Below are positions 46,415-54,928 of a DNA stretch of 64,000 nt, piece after piece. A model generated the notes under the pieces. That model was given only the letters and a program-made list of their open reading frames with translations, ran no database searches and had not been told where the DNA came from. Source of the DNA: Campylobacter armoricus (lineage in GTDB: Bacteria; Campylobacterota; Campylobacteria; Campylobacterales; Campylobacteraceae); the NCBI RefSeq assembly GCF_013372105.1, contig NZ_CP053825.1, positions 248,001-312,000 of the forward strand, read 5' to 3'. The translations under genes and the position numbers were made by a program. Position 1 is the first letter of the stretch; the number at the start of each line of letters is the position of its first letter.

Positions 46415-46442
46415 TATAATTTAAGTATTGATTATCTATAAT
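46415..46442 (+). promoter_or_regulatory. Two TATAAT boxes before the glycosyltransferase islet
   Basis: TATAAT at 46415-46420 and again at 46437-46442 in the 121-base space between the XRE gene and the + strand glycosyltransferase, 35-57 bases before its TTG. AGGAG precedes the TTG. Confidence 0.5.
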
Positions 46443-46476
46443 TTTATAGTTTTTCGATAAAAACTAGGAGTTATAT

Positions 46477-48696
46477 TTGACAAAATTATCTATCATCATT
46501 CCTTTTGGCACGAGCAAAGAACGACCTTATATCAAAGAAAGAGTGATAAACAAGGCAAATGAATATAAAAGTGACGAATTAGTGGAATATATTTTTGTAG
46601 AAGGTTTTTCATCTTTAGAACACAAAGAGCTTAAAAGTCTTATTGAAAGTAAAGGACATCGTTATTTTAAAGATGAAACTCAACAACTTAGCAAAGCTTT
46701 TTCACTAGGACAATGTAGAAATTTAGGCATTATTAATGCAAAAAGCGATGTAGTGATGTCTTTGGATGTTGATTATGTGATAAGCGAAAAAAATTTAGGA
46801 AATATTTTAGAGTTAATAAGTATAAAAGAAATAGATAAAAATCCTAATGCTTTTTTGGTCTTACCTTGCGTATTTTTAAATGAATTTGGAACCGAAATTT
46901 TACAAGGATATAAACTTTCATTGTGGGATAATATCATTATACACGATATGAATTTTGATCGAAAATTTATCAAATTTCTTACACCAGCTTCAAGTACCAT
47001 CATAATGAATCGTTTTAAATTCTTAGAGCTTGGTGGAAATGATCAAGAGTTTATAGGACATGGTTATGAAGATTTTGACTTAATGATGCGAATTTTAAAA
47101 AGTTGTGCCAATTTTGAAGCAATGCCTACTAATTTAGAATTTGATTATAGAAATTGGAGTTTTAATGATTATAAAGGTTTTAGGGCTTTGTTTTCAGTAG
47201 TCGGAAATGAAGCTTGTGTGCATGGAATTTATCTTTATCATCTTTGGCATACCGAACCCAATCAAAATGGATATTTAGATAACAGAGAGATCAACCATCA
47301 AAAATTCTATCAAAAACTTAAAAACTATAAAGATATTTTTGATGGTCCTGATAGCTTAATAGAAAATGAAGCTAAAGATCGCAATGCTTTAGTATTTTTT
47401 CGGCAAAACTCAAATTTATATAGTGGTTTGCGAGCAATAATGCCTTATTTTGAAAAAATTATTTCAGCTAAAGAATACTATTTTTTCGATGAAAAAGATA
47501 GATTTGATTCTAAAAGTTTTTTAAAATTTTATCATCAAAATAATATCACACATATCATTTTTCCAAATTCTCACGCTAATGAAAAAAGACTTGAAATTTT
47601 TAATTTTGTAAGAGAAGAAAATTTACCTTTTATTGTTTATGATAGGGGTGCTTTACCTGATTCTTGGTTTTTTGACGATAAAGGCTTTAATTATGATTCT
47701 ACTTCTTATGATGAAAAAAATTGGAACAAAGCTTTAAATGAAGAACAAATTGCCAAAACACTTGCCTATATAGAAGAAGTTTTAAAAGGAGAAAAATTTT
47801 TAGAAAAGCAAGGATTAAGCAAAGGAAGTGATAATCTAAAACGAAAATTAGGTTTAAGACATAAAAAGATTTTCTTTGTGCCTTTGCAGGTTAAAGATGA
47901 TTCTGTGCTTAAAAATTTTACTTATGAACCATTTTTATATGAGAATTTTTTAAATATTTTAAATGAACTTGCAAAAAAGCTATTTATAGAAAACATTGTT
48001 TTTGTGGTTAAAAAACATCCTTTAAGTTTGGACTTGGATAAAAAACCTTATGATAATTTAGTTTTTGCACCTGATGATACAAATTTAAACGACCTTTTAG
48101 GGCTTTGTGATGCTGTTTTGACTTTAAATTCTGGAGTTGGTATTTATGCAATTTTAGCTAAAAAGCCTTGTATAGTTTGTGCAAATGCGTTTTATAGGTT
48201 TGATAATCTTAATTTACAAGCAAACAATGAAAAAGAGCTTTTAGAACATATCTTAAGCATATCTCAAGGAAAATTTAATTTTGATGAAGAAAAAGCCTTA
48301 AGATTTATATATTATTTAAGATATGAATTTTACAGCTTTGGGAAAAGTTATTATAAAAAAAGTGAAGAAAATGGACGCATTTTCACTAGAGTTTATAGAA
48401 TAGAATTTTATTCTTTGATACTTTTTGGCAAAAAAATACTTGATTTTAATAGTGTAGAAAAACAAAATTATAAACTTAATTCTCCTATTTATAAACCTTA
48501 TATTTATGAAATTAAAGAAAAAAAATTAAAAGGAAGTTTAAAGGATAATTTAATTGTTACTACACAAGCTAAATTTTCACATTTTAAATTTTACAGACTT
48601 TTTAGAAAATTTATCACCAATCCAAAAGATTTCATAATGGATAGTAAAAAACCTTTTATGAAACCTATCAAATTGATTTTAAGGAGGGCTTTATGA
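46477..48696 (+). CDS. Fused glycosyltransferase: GT-A domain plus KpsS/LipB-like domain
   Basis: A 739-residue protein from TTG 46477 (AGGAG 7 bases upstream; MTKLSIIIPFG aligns with the capsule paralogue at 1805). Residues 1-300: GT-A fold with LDVDYVI as DxD and FIGHGYEDFDLMMRI. Residues about 440-600: a capsule-synthesis KpsC/KpsS-like domain (KIFFVPLQVKDDSVL, VVKKHPLSLDLD, TLNSGVGIYAILAKKPCIV). Residues 610-739 again match the 1805 paralogue (YRLFRKFITNP). It is outside the capsule locus and coupled to a GT8 gene (ATGA). It may extend capsule or another surface glycan; donors unknown. Confidence 0.82.
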   Translation: MTKLSIIIPFGTSKERPYIKERVINKANEYKSDELVEYIFVEGFSSLEHKELKSLIESKGHRYFKDETQQLSKAFSLGQCRNLGIINAKSDVVMSLDVDYVISEKNLGNILELISIKEIDKNPNAFLVLPCVFLNEFGTEILQGYKLSLWDNIIIHDMNFDRKFIKFLTPASSTIIMNRFKFLELGGNDQEFIGHGYEDFDLMMRILKSCANFEAMPTNLEFDYRNWSFNDYKGFRALFSVVGNEACVHGIYLYHLWHTEPNQNGYLDNREINHQKFYQKLKNYKDIFDGPDSLIENEAKDRNALVFFRQNSNLYSGLRAIMPYFEKIISAKEYYFFDEKDRFDSKSFLKFYHQNNITHIIFPNSHANEKRLEIFNFVREENLPFIVYDRGALPDSWFFDDKGFNYDSTSYDEKNWNKALNEEQIAKTLAYIEEVLKGEKFLEKQGLSKGSDNLKRKLGLRHKKIFFVPLQVKDDSVLKNFTYEPFLYENFLNILNELAKKLFIENIVFVVKKHPLSLDLDKKPYDNLVFAPDDTNLNDLLGLCDAVLTLNSGVGIYAILAKKPCIVCANAFYRFDNLNLQANNEKELLEHILSISQGKFNFDEEKALRFIYYLRYEFYSFGKSYYKKSEENGRIFTRVYRIEFYSLILFGKKILDFNSVEKQNYKLNSPIYKPYIYEIKEKKLKGSLKDNLIVTTQAKFSHFKFYRLFRKFITNPKDFIMDSKKPFMKPIKLILRRAL

Positions 48697-49859
48697 AGTA
48701 TCTTTTAGGAATTTTGCTTGCTGCTACCAAAGATAGTGCTTTTACCATAGGAACTTTGCTTATAAATATTAAAGATAAAATGGATATTTCACAAATGATA
48801 TTTTATATCATCAATGATGGCTTTAGTCAAAACGATAAAAGAATTATGCAAGAACTTGTGCCAAATATCAAATTTATAGATTTTACAATAGATGATTTTG
48901 AGACAAATATTAGAAAATTCAATACTGAATTTAAACTTGATAGGCAAAGCACTATATTAAATCGCTATACTCATATGGCTTATGCAAGATTTGAGGCTTT
49001 GAAATTTTTAAAAGAATGTGAAAGTATTATTTATCTTGATTTTGATATGCTTTTGCTTAAAGGTATTGATGAATTAAGAGAAGTTAAAAATAAGGGATAT
49101 GATATTGCCTGTTTTAGAGGCTCTGCTACAATGAGTATGGGGGGGGGTAAGCTTACTCCTATAAAATTCACTCGCACTAATAATTATTCTACAGGTATTA
49201 TCGTCTTCAATGACAATCTTAAAAATTCTCAGGAATTTTATGATTTTATTTATCAATTTATTGCTGAAAATGAAGATTATTTTCTTGAAGTCAAACTTGG
49301 TGATCAGTTTTTGTTTTCTTTGTATTTGCTAGAAAAAGATTTAAAAATTTACGAATTAGATGATAATTATTATGGAAATATTTCTTGGGTAAAAAGTAAA
49401 GATGCTTCTATTATACATGCTTGGGGACAAAATAATCGTTTTTGGAATAATAAACTTTGTGCTCTTGCTTGGCCTTCTTGGAATGTGTATTATCAAAAAT
49501 GGTTAAGCTTAGGTGGAAGTGCTTATGAGAAAGGTTTTGTAAGCTTTTTAGAAGTTCCACAAAGTGGTGGGGAAGTGTTTCAGTATTTTGAAAAAATTGC
49601 TTTGGCTAAAAGAATTTCTCAAATCAAATTAGAAAAGCAAGAACTAATTATCGATATTGACTTTAATAAAAAAATTAAATTTCATCTTGCTTTTGTTGAA
49701 GATTTTGTCTTTTATGTGTATTCAAAATCAATTTTTACCTTTATACTAGAATGCGAATTTCAAGGTAAAATTATACAAAGTATTACTATAAAAAGACCCG
49801 AACTTGAAAAAGATTTAAAAGAATTTATCACTAGCAATTTAAATAAATATCCAATTTAA
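48693..49859 (+). CDS. GT8-family glycosyltransferase with in-frame G9 tract
   Basis: A 388-residue enzyme related to LgtC/WaaJ-type retaining glycosyltransferases. Motifs: ILLAATKDSAFTIGTLL at the start, FYIINDGFSQND, YARFEALKFLKECESIIYLDFDMLLL with the DxD near residue 117, YSTGIIVFND, and HAWGQNNRFW near residue 245. RBS AAGGAGGG precedes the ATG. The G9 tract at 49139-49147 encodes MGGGK in a loop near residue 150; loss or gain of one G would truncate the enzyme early, so this is a true on/off contingency gene, currently on. The last 100 residues are a beta-rich extension not found in minimal GT8 enzymes. Confidence 0.87.
   Translation: MKYLLGILLAATKDSAFTIGTLLINIKDKMDISQMIFYIINDGFSQNDKRIMQELVPNIKFIDFTIDDFETNIRKFNTEFKLDRQSTILNRYTHMAYARFEALKFLKECESIIYLDFDMLLLKGIDELREVKNKGYDIACFRGSATMSMGGGKLTPIKFTRTNNYSTGIIVFNDNLKNSQEFYDFIYQFIAENEDYFLEVKLGDQFLFSLYLLEKDLKIYELDDNYYGNISWVKSKDASIIHAWGQNNRFWNNKLCALAWPSWNVYYQKWLSLGGSAYEKGFVSFLEVPQSGGEVFQYFEKIALAKRISQIKLEKQELIIDIDFNKKIKFHLAFVEDFVFYVYSKSIFTFILECEFQGKIIQSITIKRPELEKDLKEFITSNLNKYPI
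49139..49147 (+). repeat. G9 phase-variation tract in the GT8 gene (on)
   Basis: Nine G including that of the preceding ATG codon, within the coding sequence at about residue 150, 38% of the way into the gene. Confidence 0.88.
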
Positions 49860-49880
49860 GCAAGGAAATTCCTTGCTTAA
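49856..49880 (+). terminator. Palindromic terminator after the GT8 gene
   Basis: TTAAGCAAGG and CCTTGCTTAA form a 10-bp stem around AAATT, overlapping the stop codon; a short A/T-rich tail follows. Being symmetrical, it could act in both directions. Confidence 0.65.
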
Positions 49881-50218
49881 AAACTTATTTAAGTATTGGA
49901 ATGATAAAAAGTAATAAACATTCATATTGAAAAAATCTAATAAAATTTTCAAGTATAGTTTAACAATTAAAATATAAGTCATAGAGTTTTATTAAAATAT
50001 AAAATTTGCAAACTTGTTTAAAATATTCATTTTGAGGTAATTTGCTAGTCTAAAGGAAATTTTTGGAAATTTAAAATAAAAAGAACCTACTAAAACCAAG
50101 GAAATATACTAGTCAGATTTGTTAAATCTTAAATGCTGTGATAAAACCTATAAAAATATAGTGACAATAAATTATATAAATAGCATTCTTTTGTATTTCC
50201 TTAAATTTTTCTTTAAAT
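49881..50218. other. Gene-free stretch, decayed
   Basis: About 340 bases with no ORF of note, no RNA gene and no clear promoter. Stops occur in all frames. It probably holds eroded coding DNA and the 3' untranslated region of the membrane-protein gene on the other strand. Confidence 0.6.
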
Positions 50219-51232
50219 TTATTTTATCTTATTTAAATCTTTGGTATTCAAAATACTAAAAATGCTTTTTTTATCCAATGAAAAAGTATTATTTTCATCG
50301 TTTTTAATCAAATAACTTTCTTCAATATTTGAAAGTACATACAAATCTTTTACAATTAAGGTGGCATTGTTTTCTTTGATGATGGGGATATGATTAAAAT
50401 CTAATAATTCTTTGATTTCGTTTTTATTATAAAGCATAAAGCTTTGATTATAATTGCCTATTTTAGCTGTTTTCACAATATAAGGATTTAGCATAATAAA
50501 CACTAGTATAAAAGCGGGTATGCTACTAGTTAGTAAAATTTTGAAAAAATTGTATTTTTTATAAATAGAAAAATACATTACAAAAATAATCAAATAGTAG
50601 ACAATACACGCAAATATAGAGATAAAGAATTCTTCTACTTTAAAAAATATAATAATAAAGCAAAAATTAAAAAATAGAATACATAAAATGCAAAAAAATA
50701 ACATTATTTTTAAAACAAATTCTTTTTTGAAAATTTTTTTGATACCAAATAAAAATAATGTTGCAGTGATAATAGGTAGTAAAGGGGCTATAGTGTGTAT
50801 TAAAGATTTTAAATTCGGAAAGAAATTAGCAATGTTATCTAAAAAATAAATAATTAAAAAAGCCCCAATGCCGGATAATATAATAGGCAACAATATAAAA
50901 CACCAATTTTGCCAAGTTTTAATGCTTGAAACATCATTTAAAAATTCTTTAAAATATATCAATGGTATAGTATAAAAAATAACAAAAAATGGAATAAATA
51001 TAAATCCTATCCAAGAGACTAAAAAAATATTAGAAATAATTAAATCTTTACTAAATTCAGGGATAAAATTAATCGTAAAAACATAATACCAAGTTAAAAT
51101 TAAAATTCCTAAAATAAAACTTATAAAAATAATACTAGTGCTTATTATCCCTAAATATTTTTTCAAAAAATTCATTGCAAGAAAGAATTGTTGTTTAAAA
51201 TTTTCAAATTCATTTATATTTTCTTTGTTCAT
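50219..51232 (-). CDS. Multi-pass membrane protein of unknown function
   Basis: A 337-residue, Phe/Ile-rich protein with about eight predicted transmembrane segments between residues 25 and 255 (for example YLGIISTSIIFISFILGILI and IMLFFCILCILFFNFCFIII), followed by a soluble C-terminal tail of about 85 residues (GNYNQSFMLYNKNEIKELLD, DLYVLSNIEESYLI). I recognise no family. It stands alone, flanked by gene-poor decayed DNA on both sides, which suggests an accessory gene. Start ATG 51232. Confidence 0.65.
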   Translation of the reverse strand: MNKENINEFENFKQQFFLAMNFLKKYLGIISTSIIFISFILGILILTWYYVFTINFIPEFSKDLIISNIFLVSWIGFIFIPFFVIFYTIPLIYFKEFLNDVSSIKTWQNWCFILLPIILSGIGAFLIIYFLDNIANFFPNLKSLIHTIAPLLPIITATLFLFGIKKIFKKEFVLKIMLFFCILCILFFNFCFIIIFFKVEEFFISIFACIVYYLIIFVMYFSIYKKYNFFKILLTSSIPAFILVFIMLNPYIVKTAKIGNYNQSFMLYNKNEIKELLDFNHIPIIKENNATLIVKDLYVLSNIEESYLIKNDENNTFSLDKKSIFSILNTKDLNKIK

Positions 51233-51367
51233 TTATTTATCTTTTGTAATTTTATAAAAAGTTATTTTACAAAAAAATACTTTTTAATTTTTTAAGTAAT
51301 ATTTAAATCAAATAAAACTAAAAGATTTTCAAGAGTTTAAATTTTTATAGTTTCCTCAATCTTAAAT

Positions 51368-51455
51368 GTTTCTAATAATGTTCTTTTTAAGATTTATAAA
51401 TTTATTTATTTATGGATTTTCATTCCATCATTTGTTTAAAAATATATAAAGACTC
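51368..51455 (+). repeat. Dispersed intergenic repeat, copy B
   Basis: Pairs with 45712-45799: GTTTCTAATAATGTTCTTTT, then TCCATCATTTGTTTAAAAAT, then ATAAAGACTCA. Confidence 0.6.
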
Positions 51456-51753
51456 ATATCTTATGTGTTTTTAATCATATAAGGTTTTTATCTATTTAAT
51501 ATGCTATATAAAGCACTCATTTAGATTTTTTACCCCATCATTTATATTATAATCTTGATTTATGTGTATTTATTAGGTTTGTAAGCTAAATTCTTGTAAG
51601 GTTTTAAGTGTAATATATAAGCTTGAATTTAGTTCTATATTAGAGTATCTAGAGTCTTTTACTCCATTTAGTAATAATATTTTTCTATATTTATCTATTG
51701 TGTTTTTTGAAATTATAATTTAACTATAATTTTATTTCAATACTGAAATTTAT

Positions 51754-51778
51754 GTAAGATACTATGCTATAAGAAAGT
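51754..51778 (+). promoter_or_regulatory. Candidate operator GTAAGATACTAT upstream of gluconate dehydrogenase
   Basis: Shares about 20 of 25 bases with 56524-56548 upstream of the alcohol dehydrogenase gene. Both include ATACTAT. Confidence 0.4.
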
Positions 51779-51890
51779 GTAAAACAAATATGTTACTTTT
51801 TATGATTGATTTTTTAAAAATAATATAAAAATTGTATTATTTTTTCTATTTAAGACTAGATTAAAAAAGCAAGGAATAGAATGAATATAA

Positions 51891-51905
51891 GTTGATACTA
51901 TCAAC
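51891..51905 (+). promoter_or_regulatory. Perfect palindrome GTTGATACTATCAAC before the gluconate dehydrogenase RBS
   Basis: A 7-1-7 inverted repeat just before AAAAAGGAG. It contains ATACTAT and could be an operator or a short leader hairpin. Confidence 0.55.
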
Positions 51906-51920
51906 AAAAAGGAGAAAAAT

Positions 51921-52649
51921 ATGCAAGATAATGTTATCGACCGTAGAAATTTTTTTAAATTAAGTCTTTTGGGTGGCGGTGTGGTTGCTGCTAGCACCAT
52001 AAGTGGTGGAGCTATATTGCATGCTGCAGAATTAACTCATGTGCATAAAAAATCACAAGGAAGCTCAAATAAAATAAGAGGAAAAATGTTTTTTCAAATG
52101 CAGACTGATTTTGATAATCTAAGTGCAGCGTGTGAAAGAATTTATCCAAAAGATGAACAAGGTGAGGGTGCTATAGGTTTAGGCGTGCCTTATTTTATTG
52201 ACAATCAACTGGCTTCAGCTTATGGTTATAATGATAGAGAATACCTACAAGGACCATTTATAGAAGGAATTGTTGAACAAGGTTATCAAACCCCAATGAA
52301 ACGCAATGAGATTTTCTTAGAAGGCGTTAAAGCTTTGGAAACAATATCTCAAAAGCGTTATAAAAAAACTTTTTCATCTTTAAAAGGAGTTGAGCAAGAT
52401 AAAATTTTAGTTGATTTAGAAAAAAATAAAATCGATTTCATAGGATTTAAATCTTCTGAATTTTTTACTCTTTTAAGGGATATGACAATAGCTGGAGTTT
52501 TATCTGATCCAATCTATGGTGGCAATGATAATAAAAATGGTTGGAGAATGATGCAATATCCTGGTGCTCAAATGAGTTATATTGACAAAATTACAAGTGA
52601 TGAGTTTTTTGACATAGAACCTATGAGCTTGGCTGATATGGAAGGATAA
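51921..52649 (+). CDS. Gluconate 2-dehydrogenase small (subunit 3) protein, Tat-exported
   Basis: A 242-residue protein with a twin-arginine signal: DRRNFFKLSLLGGGVV near residue 6, cleavage probably after HAAE's Ala (residue about 35). The mature part fits the Gluconate_2-dh3 family (FDNLSAACERIYPKDEQGEG, FFTLLRDMTIAGVLSDPIYGGN). It is needed for export and stability of the FAD subunit, which rides through the Tat pathway with it. AAAAGGAG precedes the ATG. In C. jejuni the pair Cj0414-Cj0415 is a periplasmic gluconate dehydrogenase feeding the respiratory chain. Confidence 0.92.
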   Translation: MQDNVIDRRNFFKLSLLGGGVVAASTISGGAILHAAELTHVHKKSQGSSNKIRGKMFFQMQTDFDNLSAACERIYPKDEQGEGAIGLGVPYFIDNQLASAYGYNDREYLQGPFIEGIVEQGYQTPMKRNEIFLEGVKALETISQKRYKKTFSSLKGVEQDKILVDLEKNKIDFIGFKSSEFFTLLRDMTIAGVLSDPIYGGNDNKNGWRMMQYPGAQMSYIDKITSDEFFDIEPMSLADMEG

Positions 52650-52652
52650 ATT

Positions 52653-54374
52653 ATGGCAGAAGTATTAAAAAAAGTAGATGTGGTAACAGTAGGGGCTGGT
52701 TGGACAGGTGGTATAGTTGCAGCAGAACTTACCAAGGCTGGATTGAATGTCTTGAGCTTAGAGCGTGGTATGATGCAAACTACGGAAAATTTTGCGATGA
52801 TTCATGATGAGTGGAGATATGGTATTAATTATGGTTTAATGCAAGATTGCTCAAAAGATACAGTAACTTTTCGTCATAATATTAATGGCTTAGCCTTACC
52901 ATATAGAAAAATGGGTTCATTTTTACTTGGAAGTAATGTTGGTGGTGCAGGGGTGCATTGGAATGGTTGGACCTTTAGATTTTTACCTTATGATTTTGAG
53001 ATTAAAACAAAAAGTTTTGAAAGATATGGCAATAAATTAGGCGATGATTATACTTTGCAAGATTGGGGTTTAACCTATAAAGATATGGAGTCTTATTATG
53101 ATAAGTTTGAAAAAACCTGTGGAATTTGTGGAGAGGAAAATCCACTAGCTGAAAAAATGGGTTTATTTAGATCAAATCCTTATCCACAAGAACCTTTAGA
53201 AAATACTAAAATGCTTAAACGCTTCGAAAAAGCTGCAAAAGAAATGAAATTACACCCATTTAGATTACCTGCGGCTAATTCAAAAGGTGGCTATACTAAT
53301 CCAGATGGTCAAGATCTAGCCCCATGTCAATATTGTGCTTATTGTGAGCGTTTTGGTTGCGAATATGGTGCTAAAGCAAGTCCTATCAATACTGTCATAC
53401 CTAAAGCTATGAGTACGGGAAAATACACCATAAGAACCCATAGTAATGTTATAGAAATATTAAAAAAAGATGGAAAAGCTACAGGGGTTAGGTTTGTAGA
53501 TACAAGAACTATGAAAGAATATATTCAACCAGCAGATATTGTTGTGCTTACAAGCTATATGTTTAATAATGCAAAACTTTTAATGGTAAGTGGTATAGGT
53601 GAGCAATATGATCCAAAAACAGGCAAGGGAACTTTGGGTAAAAATTATTGTTATCAAATTAATATGGGAACAACAGCGTTTTTTGATGAACAATTTAATA
53701 CATATATGGGTTCAGGTGCTTTGGGTACAACTTGTGATGATTATAATGGGGATAATTTTGATCACTCAAAAGAGAAGTTTTTACATGGAGCCATGATTTA
53801 TAGTGTGCAACTTGGAAATCGCCCTATTCAATCAGCTCCGTTGCCAAAAGGAATTCCAAGTTGGGGAGCTGAATTTAAAAAAGCTTTAAATTATAATTTT
53901 ACAAGAGCTATTAGTGTAGGTGGGCAAGGTGCGTCTTTGCCACATAAAAACAATTATTTAAGTTTGGATCCAACTTATAAAGATGCCTTTGGAATGCCAT
54001 TAGTAAGACTTACTTATAATTTTACAGAGCAAGATCGTGCTTTGCATAAATTTATAACAGATAAAACAGCCGAAGTGGCTAAAAAAATGCAAGGAGTAAA
54101 GTCGATTAAAAAAGGAGCTTATTTAAAAGATTATAGTATAGTACCTTATCAATCTACACATAATACGGGTGGAACCACAATGGGTGCTGATCCTCAAACA
54201 AGTGTTGTTAATACTTACTTGCAACATTGGGATATGGATAATCTTTTTGTTGTAGGTGCGGGGAATTTTCAGCACAATAGTGGATATAATCCTACTGATA
54301 CAGTTGGAGCTTTGGCTTATCGTTGTGCAGAGGGTATTTTAAAATATCATAAAAATGATAGACAATTAGTATAG
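52653..54374 (+). CDS. Gluconate 2-dehydrogenase FAD subunit (GMC oxidoreductase)
   Basis: A 573-residue GMC-family flavoprotein that oxidises D-gluconate to 2-ketogluconate in the periplasm. The FAD-binding motif VTVGAGWTGGIVAAEL is at residue 10; VGGAGVHWNGW, a Cys-rich CQYCAYCERFGCEYGAK near residue 225, and the C-terminal STHNTGGTTMGAD and GYNPTDTVGALAYR are typical. It has no signal of its own and depends on the small subunit, 3 bases upstream. The membrane cytochrome c subunit of classical enzymes is not next to it; electrons may go to a separately encoded c-type cytochrome. A terminator follows. Confidence 0.93.
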   Translation: MAEVLKKVDVVTVGAGWTGGIVAAELTKAGLNVLSLERGMMQTTENFAMIHDEWRYGINYGLMQDCSKDTVTFRHNINGLALPYRKMGSFLLGSNVGGAGVHWNGWTFRFLPYDFEIKTKSFERYGNKLGDDYTLQDWGLTYKDMESYYDKFEKTCGICGEENPLAEKMGLFRSNPYPQEPLENTKMLKRFEKAAKEMKLHPFRLPAANSKGGYTNPDGQDLAPCQYCAYCERFGCEYGAKASPINTVIPKAMSTGKYTIRTHSNVIEILKKDGKATGVRFVDTRTMKEYIQPADIVVLTSYMFNNAKLLMVSGIGEQYDPKTGKGTLGKNYCYQINMGTTAFFDEQFNTYMGSGALGTTCDDYNGDNFDHSKEKFLHGAMIYSVQLGNRPIQSAPLPKGIPSWGAEFKKALNYNFTRAISVGGQGASLPHKNNYLSLDPTYKDAFGMPLVRLTYNFTEQDRALHKFITDKTAEVAKKMQGVKSIKKGAYLKDYSIVPYQSTHNTGGTTMGADPQTSVVNTYLQHWDMDNLFVVGAGNFQHNSGYNPTDTVGALAYRCAEGILKYHKNDRQLV

Positions 54375-54378
54375 ATAT

Positions 54379-54410
54379 ATGTGAAGCATTTGCTTCACAT
54401 GCTATTTTTC
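54379..54410. terminator. Bidirectional terminator after gluconate dehydrogenase
   Basis: ATGTGAAGCA and TGCTTCACAT form a 10-bp stem with a TT loop, followed by GCTATTTTTC. It separates the operon from the convergent small gene. Confidence 0.8.
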
Positions 54411-54509
54411 GCTACTATCTTTTTCTTTTTTCTTTTTCCACAAGTGAAGTGCAACTCCACAAGCACCACCAACAATAGCAGCAATGATAAGATTTGTGAT
54501 GAAATCCAT
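54402..54509 (-). CDS. Unlisted 35-residue single-pass membrane protein
   Basis: A short ORF reading MDFITNLIIAAIVGGACGVA then a basic/charged tail LHLWKKKKEKDSSEK. It has AAAAGGA 6 bases before its ATG on the minus strand, a clear hydrophobic helix (residues 4-22) and a positively charged cytoplasmic end, so N-out/C-in topology. It converges on the gluconate dehydrogenase terminator and is divergent from the HxlR gene. No family recognised. Short proteins of this kind often belong to respiratory or transporter complexes. Confidence 0.7.
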   Translation of the reverse strand: MDFITNLIIAAIVGGACGVALHLWKKKKEKDSSEK

Positions 54510-54557
54510 CGAAATCCTTTTAATTTGTTTTCATTTTGATAAAAAATGATTTTGGAT

Positions 54558-54583
54558 TATAATATAAAAAAGCATAATACTAT
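54558..54583 (+). promoter_or_regulatory. HxlR-gene promoter: TATAAT plus ATACTAT site
   Basis: TATAAT at 54558-54563 and ATACTAT at 54577-54583, just downstream near the likely transcription start; a good place for autorepression. Confidence 0.45.
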
Positions 54584-54598
54584 ATTAAAGGAAAGTAT

Positions 54599-54928
54599 AT
54601 GGAAGAAAAGTGTGATTTTGCAGAATGTGGGTTTAACTATACTTTATCTTTGATTTCGGGTAAATATAAGATGAGTGTTTTGTATTGTTTATTTTGCTAT
54701 GAAGTTGTAAGATATAATGAGCTTAAAAGATATCTTGGTAATATTTCTTTTAAGACTTTAACGCATACTTTAAGAGAGCTTGAAAATGATGATTTAATCA
54801 CGCGTAAAGAATACCCGCAAATCCCTCCAAAAGTAGAATATCGCCTTGCTAAAAAAGGACAAAGTTTAATTCCTATTTTACAAGCAATGTGCGATTGGGG
54901 TGAGGTAAATCAAAAGGAAGAAAAATGA
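54599..54928 (+). CDS. HxlR-family winged-helix regulator
   Basis: A 109-residue regulator: EKCDFAECGFNYTLSLISGK at the N-terminus with a Cys where redox-sensing HxlR proteins have one, the HTH (RYNELKRYLGNISFKTLTHT) and wing (LENDDLITRKEYPQIPPKVE YRL split by the beta hairpin). C. jejuni has two such regulators (RrpA/RrpB) in oxidative and aldehyde-stress responses. It is coupled to the lipocalin gene (ATGA) and flanked by two oxidoreductase units whose upstream regions share ATACTAT, so it may control them. Confidence 0.9.
   Translation: MEEKCDFAECGFNYTLSLISGKYKMSVLYCLFCYEVVRYNELKRYLGNISFKTLTHTLRELENDDLITRKEYPQIPPKVEYRLAKKGQSLIPILQAMCDWGEVNQKEEK

Larger units (their letters stand above)
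51233..51920. other. Long non-coding stretch with degenerate repeats and the gdh promoter
   Basis: About 690 bases with no credible gene. The first part holds copy B of the dispersed repeat (51368-51455) and two weaker relatives around 51520-51560 (TTTTACCCCATCATTTAT) and 51645-51690 (TCTTTTACTCCATTTAGTAA). The last 170 bases carry two ATACTAT sites and the leader of the gluconate dehydrogenase operon. Confidence 0.6.

Noticed and set aside
49881-50218. Possible tRNA or small RNA gene
   Set aside because: No cloverleaf, no GC-rich stems and no clear promoter-terminator pair could be found by eye.
51233-51920. Repeats at 51368-51690 as a CRISPR array
   Set aside because: The units are degenerate, unequal in length and spacing, not palindromic, and no cas gene is in the window.
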